From SZUA-430 sp044375275 (GTDB lineage: Bacteria > Pseudomonadota > Alphaproteobacteria > Micropepsales > Micropepsaceae): a stretch of DNA of 7,528 nt. Each line of letters begins with the position of its first letter. The stretch's first letter is position 1. Where the stretch lies: assembly GCA_044375275.1 (NCBI GenBank), contig JBILMZ010000173.1:1-7528 (forward strand). Reading direction: 5' to 3'. The notes beneath the pieces are model-generated. The model had not been told where the DNA came from. It saw only the letters and a list, made by a program, of their open reading frames with translations, and ran no database searches. Below, one piece after another: positions 1 to 7,175 of this stretch. The position numbers were made by a program, and so were the translations under genes.

Positions 1-369
1 AATGAGGTCTGCCTCTTCCAGCTTTCCCCTCACCAGAACCGCTGTAAAGGGCGTGGCGTAGACGGGGACACGAAAGCGCTCCCACAGATGACCCACCGCG
101 CCGATGTGATCCTCGTGCGCATGCGTCAGCACGATGCCAAGCAGGTTCTTGCGGTGCTCTTCGATGAAACCCGGATCGGGCATGATCACGTCGATGCCCG
201 GCGTGTCATCGCCGCCAAACATCACGCCCAGATCGATCATGATCCACTGGCGCTTGTTTTCAGGTCCGAACCCGTAGAGGTTCAGGTTCATGCCGATTTC
301 GCCCGCTCCGCCGAGGGGGACGAACACGAGTTCGTCCTCGGGACGGGCCTTCGCCTTGCCCTTTGTCAT
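1..369 (-). CDS. rnj: Ribonuclease J, N-terminal part (gene runs off the low-coordinate edge)
   Basis: RNase J is a zinc-dependent metallo-beta-lactamase/beta-CASP nuclease with 5'-to-3' exonuclease and endonuclease activity, acting in the cytoplasm in rRNA maturation and mRNA decay. I translated the strand by hand: 123 codons are visible of a family length of about 550. Residues 15-28 read VFVPLGGAGEIGMN, the typical first strand and loop of RNase J; residues 45-48 are IDLG; residues 82-91 are THAHEDHIGA, giving the metal-binding HxHxDH signature (H83, H85, D87, H88). The ATG at 369 overlaps the coaX stop by four bases (ATGA), which points to coupled translation. A weak Shine-Dalgarno-like GGAAAG lies 8 bases upstream (378-383). 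The beta-CASP and C-terminal domains lie outside the window. The family is seen directly; that the gene is intact cannot be judged. It was not offered as an open frame of its own because the stop lies outside the window. Confidence 0.95.
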   Translation of the reverse strand, partial: MTKGKAKARPEDELVFVPLGGAGEIGMNLNLYGFGPENKRQWIMIDLGVMFGGDDTPGIDVIMPDPGFIEEHRKNLLGIVLTHAHEDHIGAVGHLWERFRVPVYATPFTAVLVRGKLEEADLI

Positions 370-1157
370 TCGACGGGCTTTCCGGCGAGACCTGCGTTGC
401 GCTCATAGATGTACCGCAATCCGCGGATCGTGAGGTCGTGGTCGACGAACTCGATTGTGGTCGTGGAGTGCCTGAACAGGTGCGCGAGGCCACCGGTGCC
501 GATGACCTTCATCGGCTTGCCAACCTCGGCGCGAATCCGCGCAACCAAACCCTCCACCAGGGCGATATAGCCCCAGAAGATGCCCGACTGCATCGCCGGG
601 ATAGTGTCCTTGCCGATGACGGATTGCGGTCGCTCGATGGCAATGCGCGGCAGCTGCGCGGCTGCCTGGTGCAGGGCTTCCATGGACAGGTTCACTCCCG
701 GCGCGATGATGCCGCCTTCATAGCTGCCGTGTTCGCCGACAATATCAAACGTTGTTGCGGTGCCGAAATCGATGAGGATCAGGTTTCCGCCGTAGTCCCT
801 GTACCCGGCGACCGTGTTGACCAGCCGGTCTGCACCGACGGCCTTGGGTCGATCCGCATTGATCACGATGCCGAGGTCGATTTCCGGATCACCAATGACC
901 AGCGCCGTCTTTTTGAAATACTTCGAACACAGCCGGCGCAGGTTGAAGAGGGCTGGCGGGACGACGCTCGAAATGATCGCGGCACTGATATCCTGCGTCT
1001 GGATGCCTTCGAGCTGCATGAGCTGCGTGAGCCACACATAGTACTCGTCAGCCGTGCGGTTGTCCTTTGTAACGGCACGGAACTGTGCCCGCACTTCCTT
1101 GCCGTCGTGGACGGCAAAGACGATGTTCGTGTTTCCGGCGTCAATGGCGAGAAGCAT
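366..1157 (-). CDS. coaX: Type III pantothenate kinase (CoaX)
   Basis: It phosphorylates pantothenate with ATP, the first committed step of coenzyme A synthesis, in the cytoplasm. The 263-residue length is normal for the type III family (about 250-270), which belongs to the ASKHA fold superfamily. Visible motifs are the N-terminal phosphate loop with DAGNTN (6-11), GADR (108-111), DFGTATT (130-136) with the catalytic-region aspartate D130, GGIIAPG (148-154), and TGGL (221-224) near the C terminus. Family knowledge says these enzymes need a monovalent cation and are not feedback-inhibited by CoA; the sequence does not show that directly. The ATG at 1157 follows the birA stop by 3 bases and has a good GAGGT Shine-Dalgarno 5 bases upstream, overlapping the end of birA. 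Its TGA is overlapped by the ATG of the RNase J gene. No broken motif is seen. Confidence 0.97.
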   Translation of the reverse strand: MLLAIDAGNTNIVFAVHDGKEVRAQFRAVTKDNRTADEYYVWLTQLMQLEGIQTQDISAAIISSVVPPALFNLRRLCSKYFKKTALVIGDPEIDLGIVINADRPKAVGADRLVNTVAGYRDYGGNLILIDFGTATTFDIVGEHGSYEGGIIAPGVNLSMEALHQAAAQLPRIAIERPQSVIGKDTIPAMQSGIFWGYIALVEGLVARIRAEVGKPMKVIGTGGLAHLFRHSTTTIEFVDHDLTIRGLRYIYERNAGLAGKPVE

Positions 1158-1160
1158 GCG

Positions 1161-1922
1161 CTACCTCATGGCATCCGGAAAAAAGACTTCTCCGGCAGAA
1201 ATTGTCCTGCTTTGCCCGTCCGGCAATTCGAGCTCCAGGCTTCCGTCACTGGCCAGGGTCCTGAAGACTCCCGTGATCGTTTCGCCGGCCAGCCTGGCTT
1301 CAACCCGGCCACCTACGCCGGCGGCTACCTGAAGCCAGTCCGAACGCGTCTGACTGAATCCGCTGGTTTGCCAAGTTCTCAGCCTGATGTCCCATGCCCT
1401 TGCTAGCACAGACAGCGCTCCCAGTGCATCAGGCGCCTGTGTGTGTTCGTTAACGAAGGTCGTGGGGTAGTTCGCAACCTGCGGCGCATAAACGAGGTTG
1501 ACGCCAATTCCGATGGCCAGCCAGGGCAGGACGTCAGCTTCACCAACCGATGCCGTTTCGAGCAGGATGCCGGAGATTTTCCTGCCGCGCACCAAGGTAT
1601 CGTTCGGCCATTTCAGGCTGACGTCGTCTGCTTGAAGCCAGGCGCAGAGGGTGTCCCGGACTGCCAGCGCCGCCACGAAAGACAGTTGCGCCGCCCGCGC
1701 AGCATCGCACCCGGGTGGCATCAGCAGGGTTGTCATCAGATTGCCGCGGGGGGACACCCAGTCCCTCCCCCGCCGGCCGCGTCCAGCCGTCTGCGCGTGC
1801 GCGAGGATCCAGGCGGGTCCGTAGTCCCGCTGCGACGCCATGCGTCTCGCTTCCTCGTTGGTGGAGTCGATTTCGTCGAACTCGAAGAGCCGGTAGCCCT
1901 CCGGAACCGTCGGCTTCACCAT
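1161..1922 (-). CDS. birA: Biotin-[acetyl-CoA-carboxylase] ligase, monofunctional (class I)
   Basis: It activates biotin to biotinyl-AMP and attaches it to the lysine of the biotin carrier of acetyl-CoA carboxylase and similar enzymes. Numbered from the ATG at 1922 (253 residues): substrate-site IDSTNEEA (18-25), adenylate/biotin loop GRGRRGR (47-53) with W55, KWPND (104-108), the lysine of GRKISG (K115), and IGIGVN (137-142). The last ~55 residues form the small SH3-like BPL_C domain. There is no N-terminal winged helix, so unlike the E. coli protein it should not be a DNA-binding repressor. The start is uncertain: the frame stays open to an ATG at 1961, which would add 13 residues and overlap nuoN by 38 bases. 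I prefer 1922 because it lies 1 base after the nuoN stop (TGACATG) and family similarity begins just after it. Neither start has a strong Shine-Dalgarno, so initiation may rely on ribosomes finishing nuoN. Confidence 0.95.
   Translation of the reverse strand: MVKPTVPEGYRLFEFDEIDSTNEEARRMASQRDYGPAWILAHAQTAGRGRRGRDWVSPRGNLMTTLLMPPGCDAARAAQLSFVAALAVRDTLCAWLQADDVSLKWPNDTLVRGRKISGILLETASVGEADVLPWLAIGIGVNLVYAPQVANYPTTFVNEHTQAPDALGALSVLARAWDIRLRTWQTSGFSQTRSDWLQVAAGVGGRVEARLAGETITGVFRTLASDGSLELELPDGQSRTISAGEVFFPDAMR
1163..1167 (-). promoter_or_regulatory. Ribosome binding site of coaX
   Basis: GAGGT lies 5 bases before the ATG at 1157 and runs into the TAG stop of birA, so the birA stop and the coaX ribosome site share bases. 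This supports the ATG at 1157 as the coaX start. Confidence 0.65.
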
Positions 1923-1923
1923 G

Positions 1924-3384
1924 TCAGGGAAAGAGCGCCCGCGCTGCCACACCTGCTGCATCGGTCACCGGCAAGGGGGCCACGATGAAGAACATGACAA
2001 ATGCGGAGGACCCTGCCAGCAGAGCTGCATTCACGGTGCCGATCGGCTTTTCAAATGCTGCTGCGGGCGGATCAAAGAACATGATCTTCACGACGCGCAG
2101 GTAGTAGAAGGCACCGATGACGCTGGTGAGGAAGCCGATGGCTGCGAGCACGTACATCTTGGATTCCACGGCTGCGAGGAACACGTACCACTTGCCCATG
2201 AAGCCCGCGAGCGGCGGTATGCCGATCAGGCTGAACATGAGGATGGCCAGCAGATAGGCCGTGGTCGGATCGCGCTGCGAAAGTCCGGCAAGGTCGGAAA
2301 TCGTTTCCAGCTGCTTTCCGTCACGACGCATGTGCATGATGCACACGAAGGTACCGACCGTCATCGCGAGGTAGATGACAAGATAGGTCAGGACGCCCTG
2401 CACGCCTGCCGGAGAGCCGGCCGCGAAGCCGATCAGGGCGTATCCCATGTGACTGATCGACGAATAGGCCATCAGTCGCTTGATGTTTGTCTGCCCGATG
2501 GCTGCAAGCGCGCCCAGAAGCATGGAGGCGACCGAAACCGGGATGATGATCTGGAGCCAGGCGGACTCGGCCTCCGCGAATGGACCAAAGACCACGCGCA
2601 GGAACAGCGCCATGGCTGCGATCTTCGGCGCTGCCGCGAAGAACGCCGTCACGGGTGTCGGCGAACCTTCGTAGACGTCTGGGGTCCACATGTGGAACGG
2701 CACTGCGGAGACCTTGAAGGACAGACCTGCAAGAATGAACACGAGGCCAATGGTGGTGCCAATCTGCATGCCGCCGGCAGAGATCGCCTGGGCGATGGAT
2801 TCAAATCCGGTCGCGCCCGTAAACCCGTACACAAGGCTTGCCCCGTAGAGCAGCATGCCCGAGGACAGCGCGCCCAGCACGAAGTACTTCAGGCCGGCTT
2901 CCGTCGAGCGCGCATTGTCGCGCGCAAATGAAGCGAGCACGTACAGGGCAAGGCTCTGCAGTTCGAGACCAACATAAAGCACGATCAGGTCATTGGCCGA
3001 GATCATTACCAGCATGCCCAGCGTTGCCAGCGTGATCAGCAGGGGAAACTCGAAACGCGTGAGCTTTTCGTCCCGCAGATAGTCGACCGACATCAGCATG
3101 GCGATCGCCGAACCGCCAAGGACCAGCAGCTTCAGGAAGCGGGTAAAGGGATCGATGATCATCGTGCCCGAGAAGGCAAGCACCTTGCCTTCGGGGGCCG
3201 TTGCCACAAGATAGCCCACCACGAACATGAGGGCGACACAGCCCCATGTCACGAGGTTTGAACGCTTGTCTCCGGTGAAGGCGCCGAACATCAGCAACGC
3301 CATGGCGCCAACTGCGAGCGTGATCTCAGGCATGGTCGCCGAAATGTCTGCGTAGAACTGGTTCATGTCGACGGCGCTGGTCAT
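1924..3384 (-). CDS. nuoN: NADH-quinone oxidoreductase subunit N
   Basis: This is one of three antiporter-like proton-pumping subunits in the inner-membrane arm of complex I, the one closest to NuoK/NuoA/NuoJ. The 486-residue length is typical. It is hydrophobic almost throughout, as expected for about 14 transmembrane helices. Proton-path residues expected in the family are visible: E141 in the GLELQSLALYVL helix, K224 in FKVSAVPFHMWTPD (the broken-helix region, followed by YEGSPTPV), K254 in APKIAAM, and K398 in GFMGKWYVF. TNIKRLMAYSSISHMGY (299-315) is a further family signature. The start at 3384 overlaps the nuoM stop (ATGA) and has a strong AAGGAG 7 bases upstream, which favours it over a second in-frame ATG six codons later. 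It is the last nuo gene; birA follows after 1 base. Confidence 0.98.
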   Translation of the reverse strand: MTSAVDMNQFYADISATMPEITLAVGAMALLMFGAFTGDKRSNLVTWGCVALMFVVGYLVATAPEGKVLAFSGTMIIDPFTRFLKLLVLGGSAIAMLMSVDYLRDEKLTRFEFPLLITLATLGMLVMISANDLIVLYVGLELQSLALYVLASFARDNARSTEAGLKYFVLGALSSGMLLYGASLVYGFTGATGFESIAQAISAGGMQIGTTIGLVFILAGLSFKVSAVPFHMWTPDVYEGSPTPVTAFFAAAPKIAAMALFLRVVFGPFAEAESAWLQIIIPVSVASMLLGALAAIGQTNIKRLMAYSSISHMGYALIGFAAGSPAGVQGVLTYLVIYLAMTVGTFVCIMHMRRDGKQLETISDLAGLSQRDPTTAYLLAILMFSLIGIPPLAGFMGKWYVFLAAVESKMYVLAAIGFLTSVIGAFYYLRVVKIMFFDPPAAAFEKPIGTVNAALLAGSSAFVMFFIVAPLPVTDAAGVAARALFP

Positions 3385-4898
3385 GGCGCAACTCCTTCGC
3401 CTGGCGCTGTTCGGGTGTCGGCTGTCTTCAGCTTGCCTTCCATCTGGTCGATCGTGGCCTGGACCGAATTGCCGGTCATGTCGAAGATCGGTTTCGGATA
3501 GAAGCCGAAGAAGATCGTGGCGGCCACCAGCGGGGCGAGAATGAAGATCTCCCGGCTATTGAGGTCTTCGATGTCCATGAGGGACTTCTTCTCGAGTTCG
3601 CCGAAGACGATGCGCCGGTAAAGCCAGAGTGCATAGGCTGCGCTGAGGACCACGCCCGTAGTCGCGAGAAGCGCAACTGTCGTGTTGGCCTTGAAGGCGC
3701 CGACCAGGGTCAGGAACTCGCCCACAAAGCCGCTGGTGCCGGGCAGACCCACATTGGCCATTGTGAAGATCATGAAGATGACGGCGTAAAGCGGCATGCG
3801 ATTGACAAGACCGCCATAGGCCTTGATCTCGCGGGTGTGCATGCGGTCATAGATGACGCCGACGCAGAGGAAGAGCGCGCCGGAGACGAAGCCGTGGCTG
3901 ATCATCTGGAATACTGCGCCATCGATGCCCTGCCTGTTCAGCGCAAAGAGTCCCATGGTCACGAAGCCCATGTGGGCCACGGACGAATAGGCGATGAGCT
4001 TCTTGATGTCCTCCTGCATGAGGGCCACCAGCGACGTGTAGATGATCGCGATGACCGACAGGGCGAACACCAACGGTGCGAAATCGACTGATGCGTCGGG
4101 GAACATGGGCAGGGAGAATCGAAGGAAGCCGTAGCCACCCATCTTGAGGAGGATGCCGGCAAGAATGACCGAGCCGGCCGTTGGTGCCTCGACGTGAGCG
4201 TCCGGCAGCCAGGTGTGTACCGGCCACATCGGCATCTTCACTGCGAAAGACGCAAAGAAGGCCAGCCAGAGCCAGGTCTGCATTTCCGGCGGGAAATCGT
4301 AGGCCATCAGCGTCGGGATGTCGGTCGTGCCTGTTGTCACATACATCGCCATCACGGCGATCAGCATCAGGACTGAGCCCAGCAAAGTGTAGAGGAAGAA
4401 CTTGAAGGACGCATAGACACGGCGCGCGCCGCCCCAGATGCCGATGATCAGGAACATCGGGATGAGGCCACCTTCGAAGAACAGGTAGAACAGGACGAGG
4501 TCGAGCGACACGAACACGCCGATCATCAGCGTCTCGAGCACCAGAAACGCGATCATGTATTCCTTGACCCGCGTCTCGATCGACGTCCAGCTGGCCAGGA
4601 TGCACAGGGGCATCAGGAATGCGGTCAGGATCACGAACGGCAGCGAGATGCCGTCAACGCCCAGGTGATAATTGATGTTGCCGCCGAGCCAGGGGTAGGT
4701 CTCCTCAAACTGGAAGCCCGGTGTCGAAGGATCAAACAGCCACCAGAGTACGAGCGTCACTGCGAAGGTGACGGCCGTCGCAAAGAGCGAAATCTGGCGT
4801 GCGAGCATGTCGCCCGCCTTGCCTGCCGGTGCCATGAACAGGATCAGCAGGACGCCCAGCAGCGGCAGGAAGGTTGCAATCGAGAGAAGGTTGCTCAT
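3381..4898 (-). CDS. nuoM: NADH-quinone oxidoreductase subunit M
   Basis: This is the middle antiporter-like pump of the complex I membrane arm, between NuoL and NuoN. At 505 residues it matches the family (about 500-515). Key charged residues are present: E142 in LFFEGGLIPM, K221 in FAVKMPMWPVHTWLPDAHVEAPTAG (219 onward), K252 in LLKMGGYG, and E394 in SGFVGEFL, the place where NuoL and NuoN carry a lysine; a glutamate here is normal for NuoM. EDIKKLIAYSSVAHMGF (296-312) and the ISHGF histidine (H335) are also typical. The C-terminal ~25 residues are hydrophilic and poorly conserved. The ATG at 4898 overlaps the nuoL stop (ATGA) and has a strong GGAGG six bases upstream; its own TGA overlaps the nuoN ATG. 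No defects are seen. Confidence 0.98.
   Translation of the reverse strand: MSNLLSIATFLPLLGVLLILFMAPAGKAGDMLARQISLFATAVTFAVTLVLWWLFDPSTPGFQFEETYPWLGGNINYHLGVDGISLPFVILTAFLMPLCILASWTSIETRVKEYMIAFLVLETLMIGVFVSLDLVLFYLFFEGGLIPMFLIIGIWGGARRVYASFKFFLYTLLGSVLMLIAVMAMYVTTGTTDIPTLMAYDFPPEMQTWLWLAFFASFAVKMPMWPVHTWLPDAHVEAPTAGSVILAGILLKMGGYGFLRFSLPMFPDASVDFAPLVFALSVIAIIYTSLVALMQEDIKKLIAYSSVAHMGFVTMGLFALNRQGIDGAVFQMISHGFVSGALFLCVGVIYDRMHTREIKAYGGLVNRMPLYAVIFMIFTMANVGLPGTSGFVGEFLTLVGAFKANTTVALLATTGVVLSAAYALWLYRRIVFGELEKKSLMDIEDLNSREIFILAPLVAATIFFGFYPKPIFDMTGNSVQATIDQMEGKLKTADTRTAPGEGVAP
3392..3397 (-). promoter_or_regulatory. Ribosome binding site of nuoN (decides the start)
   Basis: A perfect AAGGAG lies 7 bases before the ATG at 3384, inside the end of nuoM. 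It is too far (25 bases) from the second in-frame ATG at 3366, so it fixes the upstream start and shows nuoN has its own initiation signal despite overlapping nuoM. Confidence 0.75.
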
Positions 4899-6859
4899 TT
4901 CGCCCCTCCGACCATGAACCAGCTTGCGAGGAGCGCAACACCGATCAGCATTGCAAAGGCATAGTGATAGACAAACCCGCTTTGCAGGCGAACGGTCTGC
5001 CGGGTCCAGTCCGCAATACCGGCGGAAATCCCGTCGGGCCCCATGCCGTCAATGATTTTTCCGTCTCCCTGCTTCCAGAGGAAGTGGCCGAGCCACTTTG
5101 AAGAGCGGACAAAGAGGACGTCGTAGATTTCGTCGAAGTACCACTTGTTGTAGAGGAACAGATACAGCGGGCCCTGGCGCGCGGCCATGCGGGCGGGCAA
5201 TTCCGGGTGGTCGATGTAGAAGTACCAGGCCGTGGCAAAGCCGATCAGCATGACGGTGCCAGGTGCGAACCAGACCCAGTCCGGCACATGGTGGCGCGCA
5301 TCGAGCGCCGTGTGGTGCTGGAGGTTCGTAATCGCGCCTTGCCAGAAATCGACATTGTGATGACCAAGGAACTGCTCGTGGAACAGGACGCCCGCGAACA
5401 GCGCGCCCGCTGCCAGAATGAACAGCGGCACGAGCATGACCATCGGTGACTCGTGCGCGTGTTCCAGCGCATGGGGATCACCGCGGAACTTGCCGTGGAA
5501 CGTCATGAAGATGAGGCGCCAGGAATAGAACGACGTCATGCCGGCAGCCACGATGCCGAGCGCAAAAGCGTAGTTGCCTACGCCCGTATGGGCAGCGAAG
5601 GCGCTTTCGAGAATGGCGTCCTTGGACCAGAAGCCCGACAGGAACGGAAAGCCGGTGAGTGCCAGGGTTCCGATGACCATCATCCAGTAGGTGATCTTGA
5701 TCTTGTCCTTCACGCCGCCCATGCGACGCATGTCCTGCTCATCGGACAAAGCGTGGATCACGGATCCTGCACCAAGGAACAACAGCGCCTTGAAGAAGGC
5801 GTGGGTGAAGAGATGGAACATTGCGGCCTGATAGGCGCCTACGCCCGCCGCAAAGAACATGTAGCCCAGCTGCGAGCAGGTGGAATATGCCACGACGCGC
5901 TTGATGTCGTTCTGGAAGAGACCGACCGTTGCGGCGAAGAAAGCCGTCGTCGCCCCAACCACGGTCACGACTTCGAGCGCGCTGGGTGCCAGTTCAAACA
6001 GGGGCGAGCAGCGGACAACCAGAAACACGCCGGCGGTGACCATGGTTGCCGCGTGGATGAGGGCCGAAACGGGGGTCGGGCCTTCCATGGCGTCCGGCAG
6101 CCAGGTGTGGAGCATGAACTGGGCAGACTTGCCCATGGCGCCCATAAACAGCAACAGGCAGATCGTCGTCAGGATGTCGACCTGGAAGCCAGCGAACTCG
6201 AAGGTCTTTCCGGCGAACTCCTTGGCCTGCTGGAACACGCCGGGCGTCGTTTCCGTGCCGAAGTCCAGGGTACCAAAGGTGAGGAACACCGCAAAGATGC
6301 CAAGCGCAAAGCCGAAGTCGCCGACGCGGTTGACGATGAAAGCCTTCATGGCGGCGGCGTTGGCAGACGGTTTCTTGTACCAGAAGCCGATCAGAAGGTA
6401 GGACGCGAGACCTACGCCTTCCCAGCCGAAGAACAGCTGAACGAAATTGTCCGAGGTCACGAGCATCAGCATCGCGAAGGTGAACAGCGACAGGTAGGCG
6501 AAGAACCGCGGCCTGTGCTCATCGTGGTGCATGTATCCGATCGAGTAGACGTGGACGAGGGACGAAACCCCTGTCACGACGACGAGCATGACCGATGTCA
6601 ATGCGTCGACGCGGATCGTCCAGTCCACCTGCAATGTGCCGCTGTCAATGAACTGGAACAGTGTGAAAATCTGCGGCTTGTTCAATTCGAAGCGCGGCAG
6701 GTCGAACAGGAACGCTCCAACGGACAGGAGCGCGGTCACGCACAGGAGAATGGTGGCGGTGTACTCCGCGGCGTGTTCGCCAAGGCGCTTGCCCATCAGG
6801 GCCGCAAGGATGGCGCCTGCCAGCGGAAGGACGAGGATGGCCTGGTAGAGCAATTCCAC
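4895..6859 (-). CDS. nuoL: NADH-quinone oxidoreductase subunit L
   Basis: This is the distal proton pump of the complex I membrane arm. Its 654 residues are longer than E. coli NuoL (613) but usual for Alphaproteobacteria. The antiporter core runs to about residue 460, with E147 in FFGWEGVG, D181 in NRVGDFGF, K244 in MGKSAQF, HTWLPDAMEGPTPVSALIHA (251-270), NDIKRVVAYSTCSQLGY (317-333), FHLFTHAFFKALLFL (348-362) and K413 in GFWSKD. The C-terminal part should hold the long lateral helix that runs along the arm over NuoM and NuoN, ending in a last transmembrane segment (about 631-649). The start is GTG at 6857-6859: it lies 5 bases after the nuoK stop with AAAGGG 8 bases upstream, and the first in-frame ATG (codon 22) would cut away the first membrane helix. 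A histidine-rich stretch lies at about 463-524. nuoM overlaps the stop by four bases. Confidence 0.98.
   Translation of the reverse strand: MELLYQAILVLPLAGAILAALMGKRLGEHAAEYTATILLCVTALLSVGAFLFDLPRFELNKPQIFTLFQFIDSGTLQVDWTIRVDALTSVMLVVVTGVSSLVHVYSIGYMHHDEHRPRFFAYLSLFTFAMLMLVTSDNFVQLFFGWEGVGLASYLLIGFWYKKPSANAAAMKAFIVNRVGDFGFALGIFAVFLTFGTLDFGTETTPGVFQQAKEFAGKTFEFAGFQVDILTTICLLLFMGAMGKSAQFMLHTWLPDAMEGPTPVSALIHAATMVTAGVFLVVRCSPLFELAPSALEVVTVVGATTAFFAATVGLFQNDIKRVVAYSTCSQLGYMFFAAGVGAYQAAMFHLFTHAFFKALLFLGAGSVIHALSDEQDMRRMGGVKDKIKITYWMMVIGTLALTGFPFLSGFWSKDAILESAFAAHTGVGNYAFALGIVAAGMTSFYSWRLIFMTFHGKFRGDPHALEHAHESPMVMLVPLFILAAGALFAGVLFHEQFLGHHNVDFWQGAITNLQHHTALDARHHVPDWVWFAPGTVMLIGFATAWYFYIDHPELPARMAARQGPLYLFLYNKWYFDEIYDVLFVRSSKWLGHFLWKQGDGKIIDGMGPDGISAGIADWTRQTVRLQSGFVYHYAFAMLIGVALLASWFMVGGAK
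4903..4909 (-). promoter_or_regulatory. Ribosome binding site of nuoM
   Basis: GGAGGGG, with GGAGG six bases before the ATG at 4898, lies in the last codons of nuoL. It supports the ATGA-overlapping start of nuoM. Confidence 0.7.
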
Positions 6860-6864
6860 GCTGA

Positions 6865-7173
6865 CTACCCTTTCATGATGTTGACGTCTTCAACTGCAAT
6901 CGTTCCCCGATTGCGGAAGTAGACGACGAGAATGGCGAGACCGATCGCGGCTTCGGCAGCTGCGACGGTGAGGACGAGCAAGGCGAAGACCTGGCCGCTG
7001 AGATCGCCCAGGAATGACGAAAAGGCGACGAGGTTGATGTTAACCGACAGCAGGATGAGCTCGATCGACATCAGGATGATGATGATGTTCTTCCGGTTGA
7101 TGAAGATGCCGAAGATGCCGATCGTGAAGAGCGCGGCTGCGACTGTGAGATAGTGTCCGAGACCGATTTCCAT
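6865..7173 (-). CDS. nuoK: NADH-quinone oxidoreductase subunit K
   Basis: This small membrane subunit (homologue of MrpC and mitochondrial ND4L) links the quinone-site end of complex I to the antiporter-like pumps. At 102 residues it has the family's standard length. Three transmembrane helices are visible at about 7-26, 29-51 and 61-86. The two conserved membrane glutamates are present: E38 in MSIELILLSVN and E74 in AAAEAAIGLAI, both known to be important for proton transfer in E. coli NuoK. The C-terminal tail TIAVEDVNIMKG (91-102) is typical of Alphaproteobacteria. The ATG at 7173 lies 2 bases after the nuoJ stop, with a good AGAAGGA ribosome site 8 bases upstream. The TAG stop is followed after 5 bases by the GTG of nuoL. 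Confidence 0.98.
   Translation of the reverse strand: MEIGLGHYLTVAAALFTIGIFGIFINRKNIIIILMSIELILLSVNINLVAFSSFLGDLSGQVFALLVLTVAAAEAAIGLAILVVYFRNRGTIAVEDVNIMKG
6868..6873 (-). promoter_or_regulatory. Ribosome binding site supporting the GTG start of nuoL
   Basis: AAAGGG in the last codons of nuoK lies 8 bases before the GTG at 6859. No ATG in frame is close enough to use it, so it supports GTG as the real start. Confidence 0.6.
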
Positions 7174-7175
7174 GA

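Noticed and set aside
363..1406. A 347-codon open frame on the plus strand opposite coaX and the end of birA
   Set aside because: It is a mirror frame crossing two clear genes; no ribosome site or domain supports it.
1443..1988. A 181-codon plus-strand frame opposite birA
   Set aside because: Antisense shadow of birA, arginine- and proline-rich with no recognisable motif.
1921..2931. A 336-codon open frame on the plus strand opposite nuoN
   Set aside because: Same antisense composition (H, R, E, G rich), no family resemblance, and nuoN beneath it has every expected motif.
5453..6922. A 489-codon open frame on the plus strand opposite nuoL
   Set aside because: It lies wholly antisense to nuoL with a small extension over nuoK. 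Its product is extremely rich in H, E, R, G and D with no recognisable domain, as expected when hydrophobic codons of a GC-rich membrane-protein gene are read backwards.
7070..7090. Short GAT trinucleotide run that looks like a microsatellite
   Set aside because: On the coding strand it spells the run of isoleucines at NuoK 30-33, a conserved part of the second helix, so it is explained by protein sequence.
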